The notes under the pieces: model-generated
Told to the model about the DNA's origin: nothing
Seen by the model: the letters and a program-made list of their open reading frames with translations, nothing else
The model's database searches: none
Shown here: piece after piece, positions 6,673 to 14,501 of the stretch
Numbering within the stretch: position 1 is the stretch's first letter
Layout of the letters: the number at the start of each line of letters is the position of its first letter
Assembly: GCA_030917625.1 (NCBI GenBank)
Contig: JAUPUJ010000009.1
Coordinates: 1 to 20,126 of the forward strand
Length of the DNA stretch: 20,126 nt
Direction of reading: 5' to 3'
Source of the DNA: Patescibacteria group bacterium
Lineage (GTDB): Bacteria; Patescibacteriota; Minisyncoccia; Phycocordibacterales; XYD1-FULL-46-19
Program-made: the position numbers and the translations under genes

Positions 6673-6675
6673 AGA

Positions 6676-6707
6676 AAAAACCGCGCGCCTATAGGCGCGC
6701 GGTTTTT
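6676..6707 (-). terminator. Intrinsic terminator of gyrA (bidirectional)
   Basis: AAAAACCGCGCGCC and GGCGCGCGGTTTTT form a perfect 14-bp stem around TATA. It lies about 20 bp past the gyrA stop and separates the gyrA unit from the methyltransferase/pilin-like unit, which therefore needs its own promoter. Confidence 0.92.
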
Positions 6708-6726
6708 AAAGTTTTTCAACTAGAGC

Positions 6727-9201
6727 TTACAAACAAGTAAGCGAAGCAATTTCATCGTCGGCTTTCATCTTCATAATTCGGACCCCTTGAGTTTGACGAC
6801 CTAAGTTTGGAATCTCCTCCAACTTAGTTCTAATGACTTGACCATGCTTAGAGATAGCAACAATTTCTTCAACTTCATTACCCAACACCCGAGCCCCGAT
6901 CAATTTACCAGTTTTAGAAGTTAGTTTAGCGGTTTTAATACCCGAGCCACCACGTTTTTGAATCTTGTATTCTTTAAGTGAAGTTTTTTTACCATAACCA
7001 TTAGCACTCATAACTAGAAATTCTCCCGCTTCACCGTCTTTAGACACCACATCAGCTCCAATGACGACATCACCTTTACCGAGTTTAAAGCCTCGAACCC
7101 CACCCGCCGATCGTCCCATTTCTCTAATATCAGATTCTTTAAATCTAATACTCTGACCATTTTGAGTAGCAATCATCGCGGTATCGCCCTTATGAACTGG
7201 AAATACTGAGAGTAATTCGTCCTTATCGGATAATTTAATCGAAATAATTCCACTGCGACGAACATCTTTAAAGTCCTCAGCTTTTACTTTTTTAGCTGTA
7301 CCAGATTTAGTAACCATCAGAATCGATAATTCAGAGTGATCAATACCTTTATCAAAAGACAAAACGGATGTCACTTTTTCTTCCGGTAGTAATGACAGAT
7401 AATTAACCACCGACTTACCTCGAGTCGCTTTATGTCCTTCTGGTAATTCATACATTTTCAATTGATAGACTTTACCCTTATCAGTAAAGAACAAAAGATC
7501 GCTGTGAGTATTCGCCGTTAAGAAAATAGACACAAAGTCTTCTTCTTTCACATTTAAATCCATCACCCCTTGGCCACCACGACGTTGCGATCGGTATTCT
7601 GAAGGGTCGGTACGTTTGATATAACCACCAGAGGTCAAAACTAGGACATTTTCTTTTTCCTCAACCAAATCTTCAACACTAATTTCTTTGGCTCCATGTT
7701 TGATCACTTTAGTTTTACGAGCATCACCAAAACGCTCTTTAATATCCACAAATTCATCGCGCACAATCTTGATCACTTTATTTTTATCAGCCAAAATTCC
7801 CCGCAATTCTTTAATCAGAGCTTGTTTTTCTTTTAATTCATCTTCAACTTTCTGACGTTCCAAACCAGCCAGTTTTTGCAACCGCATTTCGAGGATAGCA
7901 GTCGCCTGCAAGTCGGACAGTTTAAATTTCTTCATCAAAGAACTATGAGCGGTCGCAGTATCTTTGGACGCTCGAATAGTTTTAATTACTTCATCGATAT
8001 GATCCAAAGCAATTTTTAGACCAAGTAATATATGTTCACGAGCTAGAGCTTTATCTAAATCAAATTGAGTCCGGCGTACCACTACTTGCCCTCGATAAGT
8101 GACGAATTCTTCAATAATTGATCGCAAAGATAGAAGTTTCGGCACTCCATCAACTAGAGCCAACATATTGTAGTGGAAAGTAATAGCCAAATCAGTATGT
8201 TTGTATAGGGAATTTAAAATTTTCTGGGGCTGAGCACCTAATTTAAGGTCCACCACCACTCGAATATCACCTTTAGCCGATTCGTCGCGAATATCTCTAA
8301 TACCCTCAATTCTTTTATCACGGACCAAATCAGCCATCTTAATAATCATTTCAGATTTATTAACCTGATAGGGTACAGAAGAAATAACAATTTGATGAGT
8401 CCCCGCTTTTTGCTCTAAAATTTCGGCTTCACCTCGGACTACCACCCCACCTCGGCCTGTACTACAAGCATGGTGAATATCTTTTTGATTGAAAACCATA
8501 CCCCCAGTTGGAAAGTCTGGACCTTTTACAAATTGTAATAAATCTTCATTCGTACTACTTGGATTATCTGTAAAATGAATCAGGGCTTCCATGACCTCAG
8601 TTAAATTGTGAGGAGGGATTTTAGTCGCCATACCAACCGCAATACCGAAAGTTCCATTCAGTAAAAGATTTGGCACTACAGATGGTAAAACAATTGGTTC
8701 CTTACGTTCGCCATCAAAGTTTGGTTGATAGTCAACAGTTTCTTTTTCAATATCACGCAAGAGCTCAGCCGCTAATTTAGTCATTTTAGCTTCGGTGTAC
8801 CGGTGAGCCGCGGCCTTATCTCCATCAATAGAGCCAAAGTTTCCCTGGCCCCACACTAGTGGATATCTAATAGCAAAATCTTGAGCCAGTTTAACCATGG
8901 CCTCATACACCGAAGAGTCACCGTGAGGGTGGTACTTACCAAGCACATCTCCCACAATAGTGGCTGATTTTTTAAAGCGTGATGAAGCAGTCAAACCTAA
9001 TTCATGCATAGAAAATAAAATTCTTCTGTGTACTGGCTTTAAACCATCCCGAACATCAGGCAGGGCCCTGGAAACAATCACCGACATTGAATAGTCAAGA
9101 TATGACTCTTGCATTTCCTTCACGATATTAGCATCCACTACTCCCAAATTTGGATCAAAAGCTACCGGCTCATTATTAGAATTGTCATTTTTCTTAGGCA
9201 T
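6727..9201 (-). CDS. gyrA: DNA gyrase subunit A
   Basis: GyrA cuts and rejoins DNA and, with GyrB, introduces negative supercoils using ATP. The 824-residue product has the N-terminal breakage-reunion domain with the quinolone-pocket segment KYHPHGDSSVYE (Ser96 and Glu100 at the positions of E. coli Ser83 and Asp87, an ordinary sensitive-type pair) and catalytic Tyr135 in HRYTEAKM. The GyrA box QRRGGQG (539-545) marks the start of the C-terminal DNA-wrapping propeller, and later blade motifs (QKRGGSGIKT, GRSAGGVRGF, GRQTQGVRIM) are visible. The GyrA box argues for gyrase rather than ParC. It lies 15 bp after a small membrane protein gene and is last in its unit. No Shine-Dalgarno site precedes the ATG. 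Confidence 0.97.
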   Translation of the reverse strand: MPKKNDNSNNEPVAFDPNLGVVDANIVKEMQESYLDYSMSVIVSRALPDVRDGLKPVHRRILFSMHELGLTASSRFKKSATIVGDVLGKYHPHGDSSVYEAMVKLAQDFAIRYPLVWGQGNFGSIDGDKAAAHRYTEAKMTKLAAELLRDIEKETVDYQPNFDGERKEPIVLPSVVPNLLLNGTFGIAVGMATKIPPHNLTEVMEALIHFTDNPSSTNEDLLQFVKGPDFPTGGMVFNQKDIHHACSTGRGGVVVRGEAEILEQKAGTHQIVISSVPYQVNKSEMIIKMADLVRDKRIEGIRDIRDESAKGDIRVVVDLKLGAQPQKILNSLYKHTDLAITFHYNMLALVDGVPKLLSLRSIIEEFVTYRGQVVVRRTQFDLDKALAREHILLGLKIALDHIDEVIKTIRASKDTATAHSSLMKKFKLSDLQATAILEMRLQKLAGLERQKVEDELKEKQALIKELRGILADKNKVIKIVRDEFVDIKERFGDARKTKVIKHGAKEISVEDLVEEKENVLVLTSGGYIKRTDPSEYRSQRRGGQGVMDLNVKEEDFVSIFLTANTHSDLLFFTDKGKVYQLKMYELPEGHKATRGKSVVNYLSLLPEEKVTSVLSFDKGIDHSELSILMVTKSGTAKKVKAEDFKDVRRSGIISIKLSDKDELLSVFPVHKGDTAMIATQNGQSIRFKESDIREMGRSAGGVRGFKLGKGDVVIGADVVSKDGEAGEFLVMSANGYGKKTSLKEYKIQKRGGSGIKTAKLTSKTGKLIGARVLGNEVEEIVAISKHGQVIRTKLEEIPNLGRQTQGVRIMKMKADDEIASLTCL

Positions 9202-9216
9202 ATAATCTTTAAAATC

Positions 9217-9501
9217 TTAAAATATTTCTTTTACATAATTACCCACAACAGAAAAGCCATCAGTAACTCGACTTAATTCTTTCCTCCAACCCGTTAAAGG
9301 CGCGTTAGGATCTGCCGCTGGTACTGCTGTCACTGCGAGGTCTTGATCACCAGAGAGACTATTTAAAACTATAATATTGGTAATCCAACCCGCAATCACT
9401 AGACCAGTTAAAACAATAGAGGCGATTAAAGCCACCTGACGTCTTTCTTCTTCAGGTCGAGCGATTAATTTTTCAATGTAATTGGATATTTTATTCTTCA
9501 T
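9217..9501 (-). CDS. Single-pass membrane protein of unknown function (94 aa)
   Basis: I do not recognise a family. The first 24 residues are polar and basic with a PEEERRQ motif, followed by one membrane segment (about 25-48, ALIASIVLTGLVIAGWITNIIVL) and an extracytoplasmic tail of about 45 residues with an Ala/Pro linker and an amphipathic end. It lies between the lactamase-fold gene (8-bp gap) and gyrA (15-bp gap), so all three are probably one transcript. A GGAG sits only one base before the ATG, too close to be a normal ribosome binding site. Confidence 0.6.
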   Translation of the reverse strand: MKNKISNYIEKLIARPEEERRQVALIASIVLTGLVIAGWITNIIVLNSLSGDQDLAVTAVPAADPNAPLTGWRKELSRVTDGFSVVGNYVKEIF

Positions 9502-9509
9502 ACTCCAAA

Positions 9510-10136
9510 CTAACTCACATTTAACACCATAATATCAGCCATTCTATCTTCTAAATCTTTCTTTTTTAGAGACAATTTATCTTGCGGAGCTTCTTTAGCT
9601 TCTCCAGCTTCTTTCAAGAATTCTTTCAGAAAATCAGAATTAGTATTTTCTCCATATAATAAAGGAACAATAATTTTAGGCTCTAAAGCAGCGGCGAGTT
9701 TAGCTGAAGATTTAGCATCGAGAGTATCCTCAGCGCCAGCTGGAGCAAATAAAATATCAGCCCCACTGATTTCTTCCAAAATATTAGGCGCTAAGTCCTT
9801 ATCAGCTAAAGCCCCTAAATGCACCACATGCATCCCTTCGAGCATGAAGCTATAAATAGTATTAATAGTCTCCCGTGGCCCAACCGACGGATAACCTTTA
9901 ATAAAAACTTCTGAATATTCGTATTCTCCAGGACCAGAAACGACAAAAGCTTCTTTATTACCAAAAGATAATTCTTCAACACCATTGAAAGCCTCATTAT
10001 TTAAGCTAGTCATGGCAATATCTGCCCCAAAACGGGAGGTTTTTAACTTATGAGTTTTGGCGACAGGATTAACTCCTATAACCAAATTTCCAAAAGATAA
10101 ACGCACGAAAGCTAATCCGGAATATGTAATTACCAT
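9510..10136 (-). CDS. Metallo-beta-lactamase-fold protein lacking the metal-binding motif
   Basis: The 208-residue protein follows the layout of small COG2220-type lactamase-fold hydrolases: the N-terminal strand motif with G-L-A-F-V-R, DIAMTSLNNEAFN where the THxHxDH metal motif normally sits (about 39-51), GPGEYEYSEVFIKGYPS (68-84), and VVHLGALAD (104-112) where family members have H-x-G-D. All His and Asp of the first motif are replaced, and the Asp of the HxGD motif is Ala. It should therefore not bind the usual two metals. It starts an apparent three-gene unit with gyrA. The fold call is moderately sure; loss of hydrolase activity is inferred. Confidence 0.7.
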   Translation of the reverse strand: MVITYSGLAFVRLSFGNLVIGVNPVAKTHKLKTSRFGADIAMTSLNNEAFNGVEELSFGNKEAFVVSGPGEYEYSEVFIKGYPSVGPRETINTIYSFMLEGMHVVHLGALADKDLAPNILEEISGADILFAPAGAEDTLDAKSSAKLAAALEPKIIVPLLYGENTNSDFLKEFLKEAGEAKEAPQDKLSLKKKDLEDRMADIMVLNVS

Positions 10137-10206
10137 ATCCTTTCATACTAGCATAAAAGGCCTAAAAATAAAAGGCGCCTTTTCTGGAAATTAACCCAAA
10201 TTGTGC

Positions 10207-10234
10207 TTGATTTTTTAATAATATTATGTACAAT
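10207..10234 (+). promoter_or_regulatory. Promoter of the S1-domain protein gene
   Basis: TTGATT (10207-10212) and TACAAT (10229-10234) are separated by 16 bp. Transcription would start near 10241, giving a leader of about 107 nt, unusually long for this window. Confidence 0.6.
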
Positions 10235-10240
10235 GTGCAA

Positions 10241-10347
10241 GGTTATATATTATTAATTTGGTTAAATTTACTACTAGGAGCCAAACCGAGCCACGTCAGT
10301 AAACAAACCAAGCTTCACTCTTTAAAAAGTGAATTAACCCCAAAATA
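10241..10347 (+). promoter_or_regulatory. Structured, Shine-Dalgarno-less leader of the S1-domain gene
   Basis: GGTTAAATT (10260-10268) can pair with AATTAACC (10332-10339) through 8 bp and one bulge, and TTCACT (10314-10319) can pair with AGTGAA (10328-10333), extended by three A-T pairs past a bulged C; the two share two bases and may be alternatives. The only AGGAG (10275-10279) is about 70 nt from the ATG. E. coli rpsA has a comparable structured, SD-poor initiation region used for autogenous control by S1; the same here is inference. Confidence 0.4.
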
Positions 10348-11502
10348 ATGTCAGAAAATATTCAAACAGAAGACAAGACAGTAAGTAAGAGCGTGATGGA
10401 GGAAATTTTAAAAACTACCCCCAATCGCCCAGAAGTAGAATCTTTAGTTGACGGTAAAGTTATAGCCAAGGGCAAATTGGCTCTTTTTATTGATTTACCA
10501 CCATTTGGTACAGGTATGATTTTTGGTCGTGAGTACTTTAATGCTCGCGATCTGATCAAAAAGATCAATATTGGCGATATTGTAACCGCTAAAGTGGTTG
10601 AGGCTGAAGGTGAAAATGGTTATATCGAGTTATCTCTAAAAGAAGCTAAACAAGCTATTTTGTGGGACACAGTTGAGCAAGCCATGAAACAGAAGAAAAT
10701 ATTCTCTCTACCGGTCAAAGATGCTAATAAAGGTGGTTTAATTATTTCTTGGGAAGGCATCGATGGCTTCTTGCCCGCTTCTCAATTAAAACCAGAGAAC
10801 TATCCCCGAGTACCAGATGGTGATAAAGATAAGATTATAGAAGAATTAGGTAAAATGATCGGCACTAATGTCGAAGTTATGATTATTGGCGCTGAACCAA
10901 AAGAAGGTAAGCTGATTTTCTCTGAAAAAACTCTCGACAATCAATCTCGAAAAGCTATGGTTGATAGTTTCTCTGTCGGCGATGTCCTTCAAGGTGAAGT
11001 TACTGGGGCCGTAGACTTTGGTGTCTTTATTAAAGTTGAAGAAGGTTTAGAAGGCTTGGTTCACATTTCAGAATTAGACTGGTCTCTAGTAGAAGATCCT
11101 CGTGAACTCTACAAAACTGGTGATAAAGTGAAAGCTAAAATCATAGAAATCAAAGACGATAAAATCTCTTTATCTATTAAGGCCTTAAAACCAAACCCTT
11201 GGGATGAAGCGGAAGCTAAATTCAAAAAAGGTGAAGTCGTTTCTGGAGTAGTAATTAAATACAACAAACACGGCGCCCTAGTCTCTATCGAAGAAGGTGT
11301 GGCTGGTTTGGTTCATATTTCAGATTTTGCTGACGAACAAGACTTACGATCTAAATTGGAACTTGGTAAAACTTATAAATTTACTATCAATTTGTTTGAA
11401 GCTAAACATCAACGAATGACGTTAATGCTAGGCGATAGAAGAAAAGAATTAGAGGAAGCTGAGAAAAATAAAACAGACAAAGATAAGAAGGACAGTAAAT
11501 AA
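10348..11502 (+). CDS. rpsA: S1 RNA-binding domain protein (30S ribosomal protein S1 type)
   Basis: The 384-residue protein carries four S1 (OB-fold) repeats at about 31-98, 118-195, 209-279 and 294-362, then a charged Lys/Asp tail. Repeats 3 and 4 have the canonical signature (GEVTGAVDFGVFIKVEEGLEGLVHISEL; GVVIKYNKHGALVSIEEGVAGLVHISDF is its counterpart in repeat 4); the first two are diverged, as in genuine S1 where the first repeats bind the ribosome. E. coli S1 has six repeats, while shorter four-repeat forms occur in many bacteria. It should help mRNA bind the 30S subunit, which matters in a genome where most starts lack Shine-Dalgarno sites. It is a single-gene unit with its own promoter and terminator. 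Confidence 0.85.
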   Translation: MSENIQTEDKTVSKSVMEEILKTTPNRPEVESLVDGKVIAKGKLALFIDLPPFGTGMIFGREYFNARDLIKKINIGDIVTAKVVEAEGENGYIELSLKEAKQAILWDTVEQAMKQKKIFSLPVKDANKGGLIISWEGIDGFLPASQLKPENYPRVPDGDKDKIIEELGKMIGTNVEVMIIGAEPKEGKLIFSEKTLDNQSRKAMVDSFSVGDVLQGEVTGAVDFGVFIKVEEGLEGLVHISELDWSLVEDPRELYKTGDKVKAKIIEIKDDKISLSIKALKPNPWDEAEAKFKKGEVVSGVVIKYNKHGALVSIEEGVAGLVHISDFADEQDLRSKLELGKTYKFTINLFEAKHQRMTLMLGDRRKELEEAEKNKTDKDKKDSK

Positions 11503-11505
11503 TAG

Positions 11506-11543
11506 AAAAAACCACCGCAGCCCTAGGGCTGCGGTGGTTTTTT
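11506..11543. terminator. Bidirectional terminator between the S1 gene and pth
   Basis: A perfect 38-nt palindrome: AAAAAACCACCGCAGCCCT and its exact complement AGGGCTGCGGTGGTTTTTT. It ends the S1 gene on the plus strand and the convergent pth on the minus strand, with T runs on both sides. Confidence 0.95.
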
Positions 11544-11553
11544 CTTACCCGAT

Positions 11554-12198
11554 CTATTTATTATTTGTCACCACAGATTGCAAAATCTCCGCTCCGCTGG
11601 CCACAGATTCGGCTACTAAATCTTTTTCTGAATCAGTAAAAGAGCCGACCACAAAATCGGCCGTTCTATGAGCCCTCATATTCTTCAAATTATCATCATT
11701 CAAACCTTCTGGTGAGATTCCTAATTTTAATCTCATGATATTTTCCCCTTTCACATTTTCTAAAATTGACTTCACACCATTATGACCACCACCAGTTGCA
11801 GTACTCGTAACCAGTTTAATTTTACCTAAAGGTAAATCTAAATCATCATGGACAATAACGATTTTGTAATCCCCTTTAAAGAAATTTAAATATGATCTAA
11901 GACTAACCCCAGAATTATTCATAAAATTTTCTGGCAATAATAAAACTACCGATTTATTATCTATTTTAAGATTTCCAATTTGAGCTTGAAATTTTTTATC
12001 AAAAATCAACTCTGTTTGATAATTTTCAGCCAATTGCAAGACGGCCATCCGGCCAATATTGTGCCTGGTATGACTATATTTAGGTCCTGGATTACCTAAG
12101 CCAACAAAAATATAAGTCACAGGATCAAAACCTAGATTAACGCTCTCCACCTCCTTATTTTGGGTAAAAATTTGACTAATGTGTTTAAAAATGGACAT
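11554..12198 (-). CDS. pth: Peptidyl-tRNA hydrolase
   Basis: Pth frees tRNA from prematurely released peptidyl-tRNA. The 214-residue product has FVGLGNPGPKYSHTRHNIG (about 31-49) with the catalytic His46, PENFMNNSG for tRNA contact and HDDLDLPLGKIKL for the catalytic Asp. About 25 extra residues precede the fold. The frame stays open further upstream, to an ATG at 12303, but that stretch would overlap the lepB start and its promoter; the Met at 12198 is chosen because a promoter -10 box ends six bases upstream of it. The mRNA should be leaderless. Divergent from lepB, convergent with the S1 gene. Confidence 0.93.
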   Translation of the reverse strand: MSIFKHISQIFTQNKEVESVNLGFDPVTYIFVGLGNPGPKYSHTRHNIGRMAVLQLAENYQTELIFDKKFQAQIGNLKIDNKSVVLLLPENFMNNSGVSLRSYLNFFKGDYKIVIVHDDLDLPLGKIKLVTSTATGGGHNGVKSILENVKGENIMRLKLGISPEGLNDDNLKNMRAHRTADFVVGSFTDSEKDLVAESVASGAEILQSVVTNNK

Positions 12199-12204
12199 AT
12201 TTTG

Positions 12205-12234
12205 ATTATACAATAAAAATAGGCCTTGCGTCAA
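12205..12234 (-). promoter_or_regulatory. Promoter of pth, predicted leaderless
   Basis: On the minus strand TTGACG (12229-12234) and TATAAT (12205-12210) are separated by 18 bp. Only CAAAAT lies between the -10 box and the ATG, so the predicted transcription start coincides with the start codon. The -35 box overlaps that of lepB by three bases. Confidence 0.7.
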
Positions 12235-12254
12235 AAACGCTGATATAGTATGAT
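12226..12254 (+). promoter_or_regulatory. Promoter of lepB, overlapping the pth promoter
   Basis: TTGCGT (12226-12231) and TATGAT (12249-12254) are separated by 17 bp. The start should be near 12261, giving a leader of about 22 nt without a Shine-Dalgarno site. TTGCGTCAA carries both -35 boxes head to head, so polymerase can probably occupy only one side at a time. Confidence 0.6.
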
Positions 12255-12282
12255 AAATAAGCATTATTAATAATATTTTCTC

Positions 12283-12843
12283 ATGGAGCAGGAAGCCAAA
12301 CAAACGATTTTTGACATTATTCGTTTTGCGTTTATTACTTTAATCATAGTTATCCCAGTTAGAGCCTATGTGGCTCAACCTTTTATAGTTAGTGGCGAAT
12401 CCATGGATCCCACCTATAAAAATGGCGAATACTTAGTAATAGACGAGCTATCTTACCATTTTAACACTCCGGAACGAGGGGAAATTGTGGTATTTCGCTA
12501 CCCTGAAGACCCTTCAAAATTCTTTATAAAGAGAGTCATCGGTCTACCAGGAGAAAAAGTAGCACTCTCTTACGACAAAGTCATTATTACTGGTATCGAT
12601 GGTAAGAATCAGACTTTACCCGAAAATTATTTAGATAAAAAGTTTAACTATAATAATTTAGAAGTCACCTTAAAAGCTGACGAATATTTCGTCATGGGCG
12701 ACAACCGGCCTTCGAGTTTAGACTCTCGAATGTGGGGACCACTACCAGAATCTTTTATCAAAGGCCGAGTAATAGCTCGATTATTACCCCTATCGAAAAT
12801 TTCATTATTCCCTGGCTATCCAGAAATAGAAACAGCCGAGTAA
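12283..12843 (+). CDS. lepB: Signal peptidase I
   Basis: LepB is the membrane serine protease that removes signal peptides from exported proteins, including the several signal-peptide proteins in this window. The 186-residue product has one N-terminal membrane anchor (about 10-30), the catalytic Ser40 in SGESMDPT, the general-base Lys83 in FFIKRVIGLPGE, and the later box GDNRPSSLDSRMWGP. Its length fits the short Gram-positive-like SipS type with a single anchor. The start follows a promoter by about 22 nt; there is no Shine-Dalgarno site. hisS follows after 33 bp with no terminator, so the two are probably cotranscribed. Confidence 0.95.
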   Translation: MEQEAKQTIFDIIRFAFITLIIVIPVRAYVAQPFIVSGESMDPTYKNGEYLVIDELSYHFNTPERGEIVVFRYPEDPSKFFIKRVIGLPGEKVALSYDKVIITGIDGKNQTLPENYLDKKFNYNNLEVTLKADEYFVMGDNRPSSLDSRMWGPLPESFIKGRVIARLLPLSKISLFPGYPEIETAE

Positions 12844-12876
12844 ATAATTTAATCATTAACTTGTTTATACATCCTT

Positions 12877-14205
12877 ATGCCTGATTTATCTAAAAAACCT
12901 GAAACTAAAATTTCATCAGCACCTCAAATTAAAGAGGAATTACAGCGGCCAAAAGGCACTCAAGATTTTATAGGTGATGATTTACTACATCTTCAAGGCT
13001 TCTTTGAAAAAGCCGCTGAAGTGGCTCTTTACTATGGCTTTGTGCCGATTGAAACTCCCATGTTTGAAAAAGAGAGTCTTTTTATTCGGGGCGTAGGAGA
13101 TGCAACTGATATTGTAGAAAAAGAAATGTACACCATTAAAACTAAAGGTGGTGACAAATTAGCTCTCCGACCTGAAGGCACGGCCGCTGTGATGCGAGCC
13201 TATTTTGAACACGGCCTCGCTTCTAAACCTCAGCCTGTCATGCTTTATTACCACGGCCCTTTCTTCAGACACGAAAAACCTCAACGAGGACGTCTCAGAC
13301 AACTATATCAATTTGGTTTAGAAATCATTGGTACTAAAAAAAGTGTAGCTGATGCTATGATTATTCACTTAATCACTCTGATCATTAGTGAAGTTGGTAT
13401 TAAAAATTTTACTGTCGCCATCAATAGTATTGGCGATAAAGAATCTCAAACTAGTTATAAAAAAGAGTTGGTAACTTACTATCGCAAACACGCGCGGGCT
13501 ATTTGTGCTGACTGTCGAGTACGCTTAAAAAATAATCCCCTGCGATTACTTGATTGTAAAAATGAAAAATGTGAAGCCATTAAAAAAGAGGCCCCAGAAA
13601 CTATCAGTCACCTATCTTCCGATAGTAAAAAGCATTTCAAAGAAGTTTTAGAATATTTAGATAAAATGTGTGTACCTTATATAATCGACTCCACTTTAGT
13701 CCGTGGATTAGATTATTATTCTCATACTGTTTTCGAAGTGATTCCTGAACAAACAGGCACTGACGAGAAACCTCTATCTATAGCTGGTGGTGGACGCTAC
13801 GATTATCTAGGAAAAATGTTAGCGGCCAAGAAAGACACGCCAGGCGTTGGAGCTGCGATTGGTGTTAATCGTTTAATTAATTTACCTGACTATAATTTCC
13901 CTTGCCCCAGAATTGTTAAGAAACCAAAAGTTTTCTTTATTCAGCTATCATTTGACGCTAAGTTGATGAGTTTTATCGTAACCGAAACTTTACGTAAAGC
14001 CAAAATACCAGTAGCCCATTCCCTATCTAAGGACTCTCTAGGCGGTCAATTAAGCAAAGCCGAGAAAATGAAAGTGCCTTATGTAATTATCCTTGGTCAG
14101 AAAGAAGCTATTGATAAAACTGTGATTGTCCGCAATATGGATACAAGATCCCAAGAAACAGTCAAAATAGATGAATTGGCTAATTATTTGAAGAAAATTA
14201 AATAA
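12877..14205 (+). CDS. hisS: Histidyl-tRNA synthetase
   Basis: A class II synthetase charging tRNA-His. The 442-residue protein opens with about 23 low-complexity residues, then RPKGTQDF typical of bacterial HisRS. Motif 2 is GPFFRHEKPQRGRLRQLYQF (about 126-146), the histidine-specific motif LVRGLDYYSHTVFE is near 272-285 and AGGGRYD near 302-308. The insertion domain holds CADC and DCKNEKC, a possible zinc-binding set seen in many HisRS. The C-terminal anticodon-binding domain begins at about 348 (KPKVFFIQL). It probably shares the lepB transcript. No Shine-Dalgarno site is visible. Confidence 0.96.
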   Translation: MPDLSKKPETKISSAPQIKEELQRPKGTQDFIGDDLLHLQGFFEKAAEVALYYGFVPIETPMFEKESLFIRGVGDATDIVEKEMYTIKTKGGDKLALRPEGTAAVMRAYFEHGLASKPQPVMLYYHGPFFRHEKPQRGRLRQLYQFGLEIIGTKKSVADAMIIHLITLIISEVGIKNFTVAINSIGDKESQTSYKKELVTYYRKHARAICADCRVRLKNNPLRLLDCKNEKCEAIKKEAPETISHLSSDSKKHFKEVLEYLDKMCVPYIIDSTLVRGLDYYSHTVFEVIPEQTGTDEKPLSIAGGGRYDYLGKMLAAKKDTPGVGAAIGVNRLINLPDYNFPCPRIVKKPKVFFIQLSFDAKLMSFIVTETLRKAKIPVAHSLSKDSLGGQLSKAEKMKVPYVIILGQKEAIDKTVIVRNMDTRSQETVKIDELANYLKKIK

Positions 14206-14258
14206 ATAAAACTGGAATATTGCCATAAAATACAAACTATGGTAACCTACTACTCGTT

Positions 14259-14501
14259 ATGACAACAATCGTAGAAGTCGAAAAACACCCAACTGAATCA
14301 AACGCCAGCGTAATGCGTCGCTTTTCTAAGCGCGCTCGTAGTTTGGGGCATGTGAAAAAGGTTAAGATCGACCGCTACAATGTTCGTACAAAATCTCCTT
14401 TAAAGAAAAAGCAAGACAAGCTTAAGAAAATTAAAAAAGCTGCTAGTATGGAAAAATTGAAGAAATATGGACGAATTCAAGAATTCAGCTATCAACGATA
14501 G
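14259..14501 (+). CDS. rpsU: 30S ribosomal protein bS21
   Basis: The 80-residue, strongly basic protein matches S21: VEVEKHPTESNASVMRRFSKRARSLG is the helical start, then KKVKIDRYNVRTKSPLKKKQ and a Lys-rich tail. S21 sits at the 30S platform near the anti-Shine-Dalgarno region of 16S rRNA. A possible promoter (TTGCCA 14220-14225, 17 bp, weak TAACCT 14243-14248) would put the transcript start only a few bases before the ATG; there is no Shine-Dalgarno site. The gene's end overlaps the first codons of the ybeY frame, and a terminator-like hairpin follows the stop after nine bases. Confidence 0.9.
   Translation: MTTIVEVEKHPTESNASVMRRFSKRARSLGHVKKVKIDRYNVRTKSPLKKKQDKLKKIKKAASMEKLKKYGRIQEFSYQR

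Noticed and set aside
8900..8935. Quinolone-resistance substitution in gyrA
   Set aside because: Ser96 and Glu100 at the key positions are ordinary wild-type residues in many bacteria.
10155..10187. AAAAGGCGCCTTTT as a terminator of the divergent region
   Set aside because: The palindrome leaves at most five stem pairs after allowing a loop and is not positioned after a gene end on either strand.
12199..12303. 35-residue upstream extension of pth
   Set aside because: It covers the pth and lepB promoters and the lepB start, and is not part of the Pth fold.
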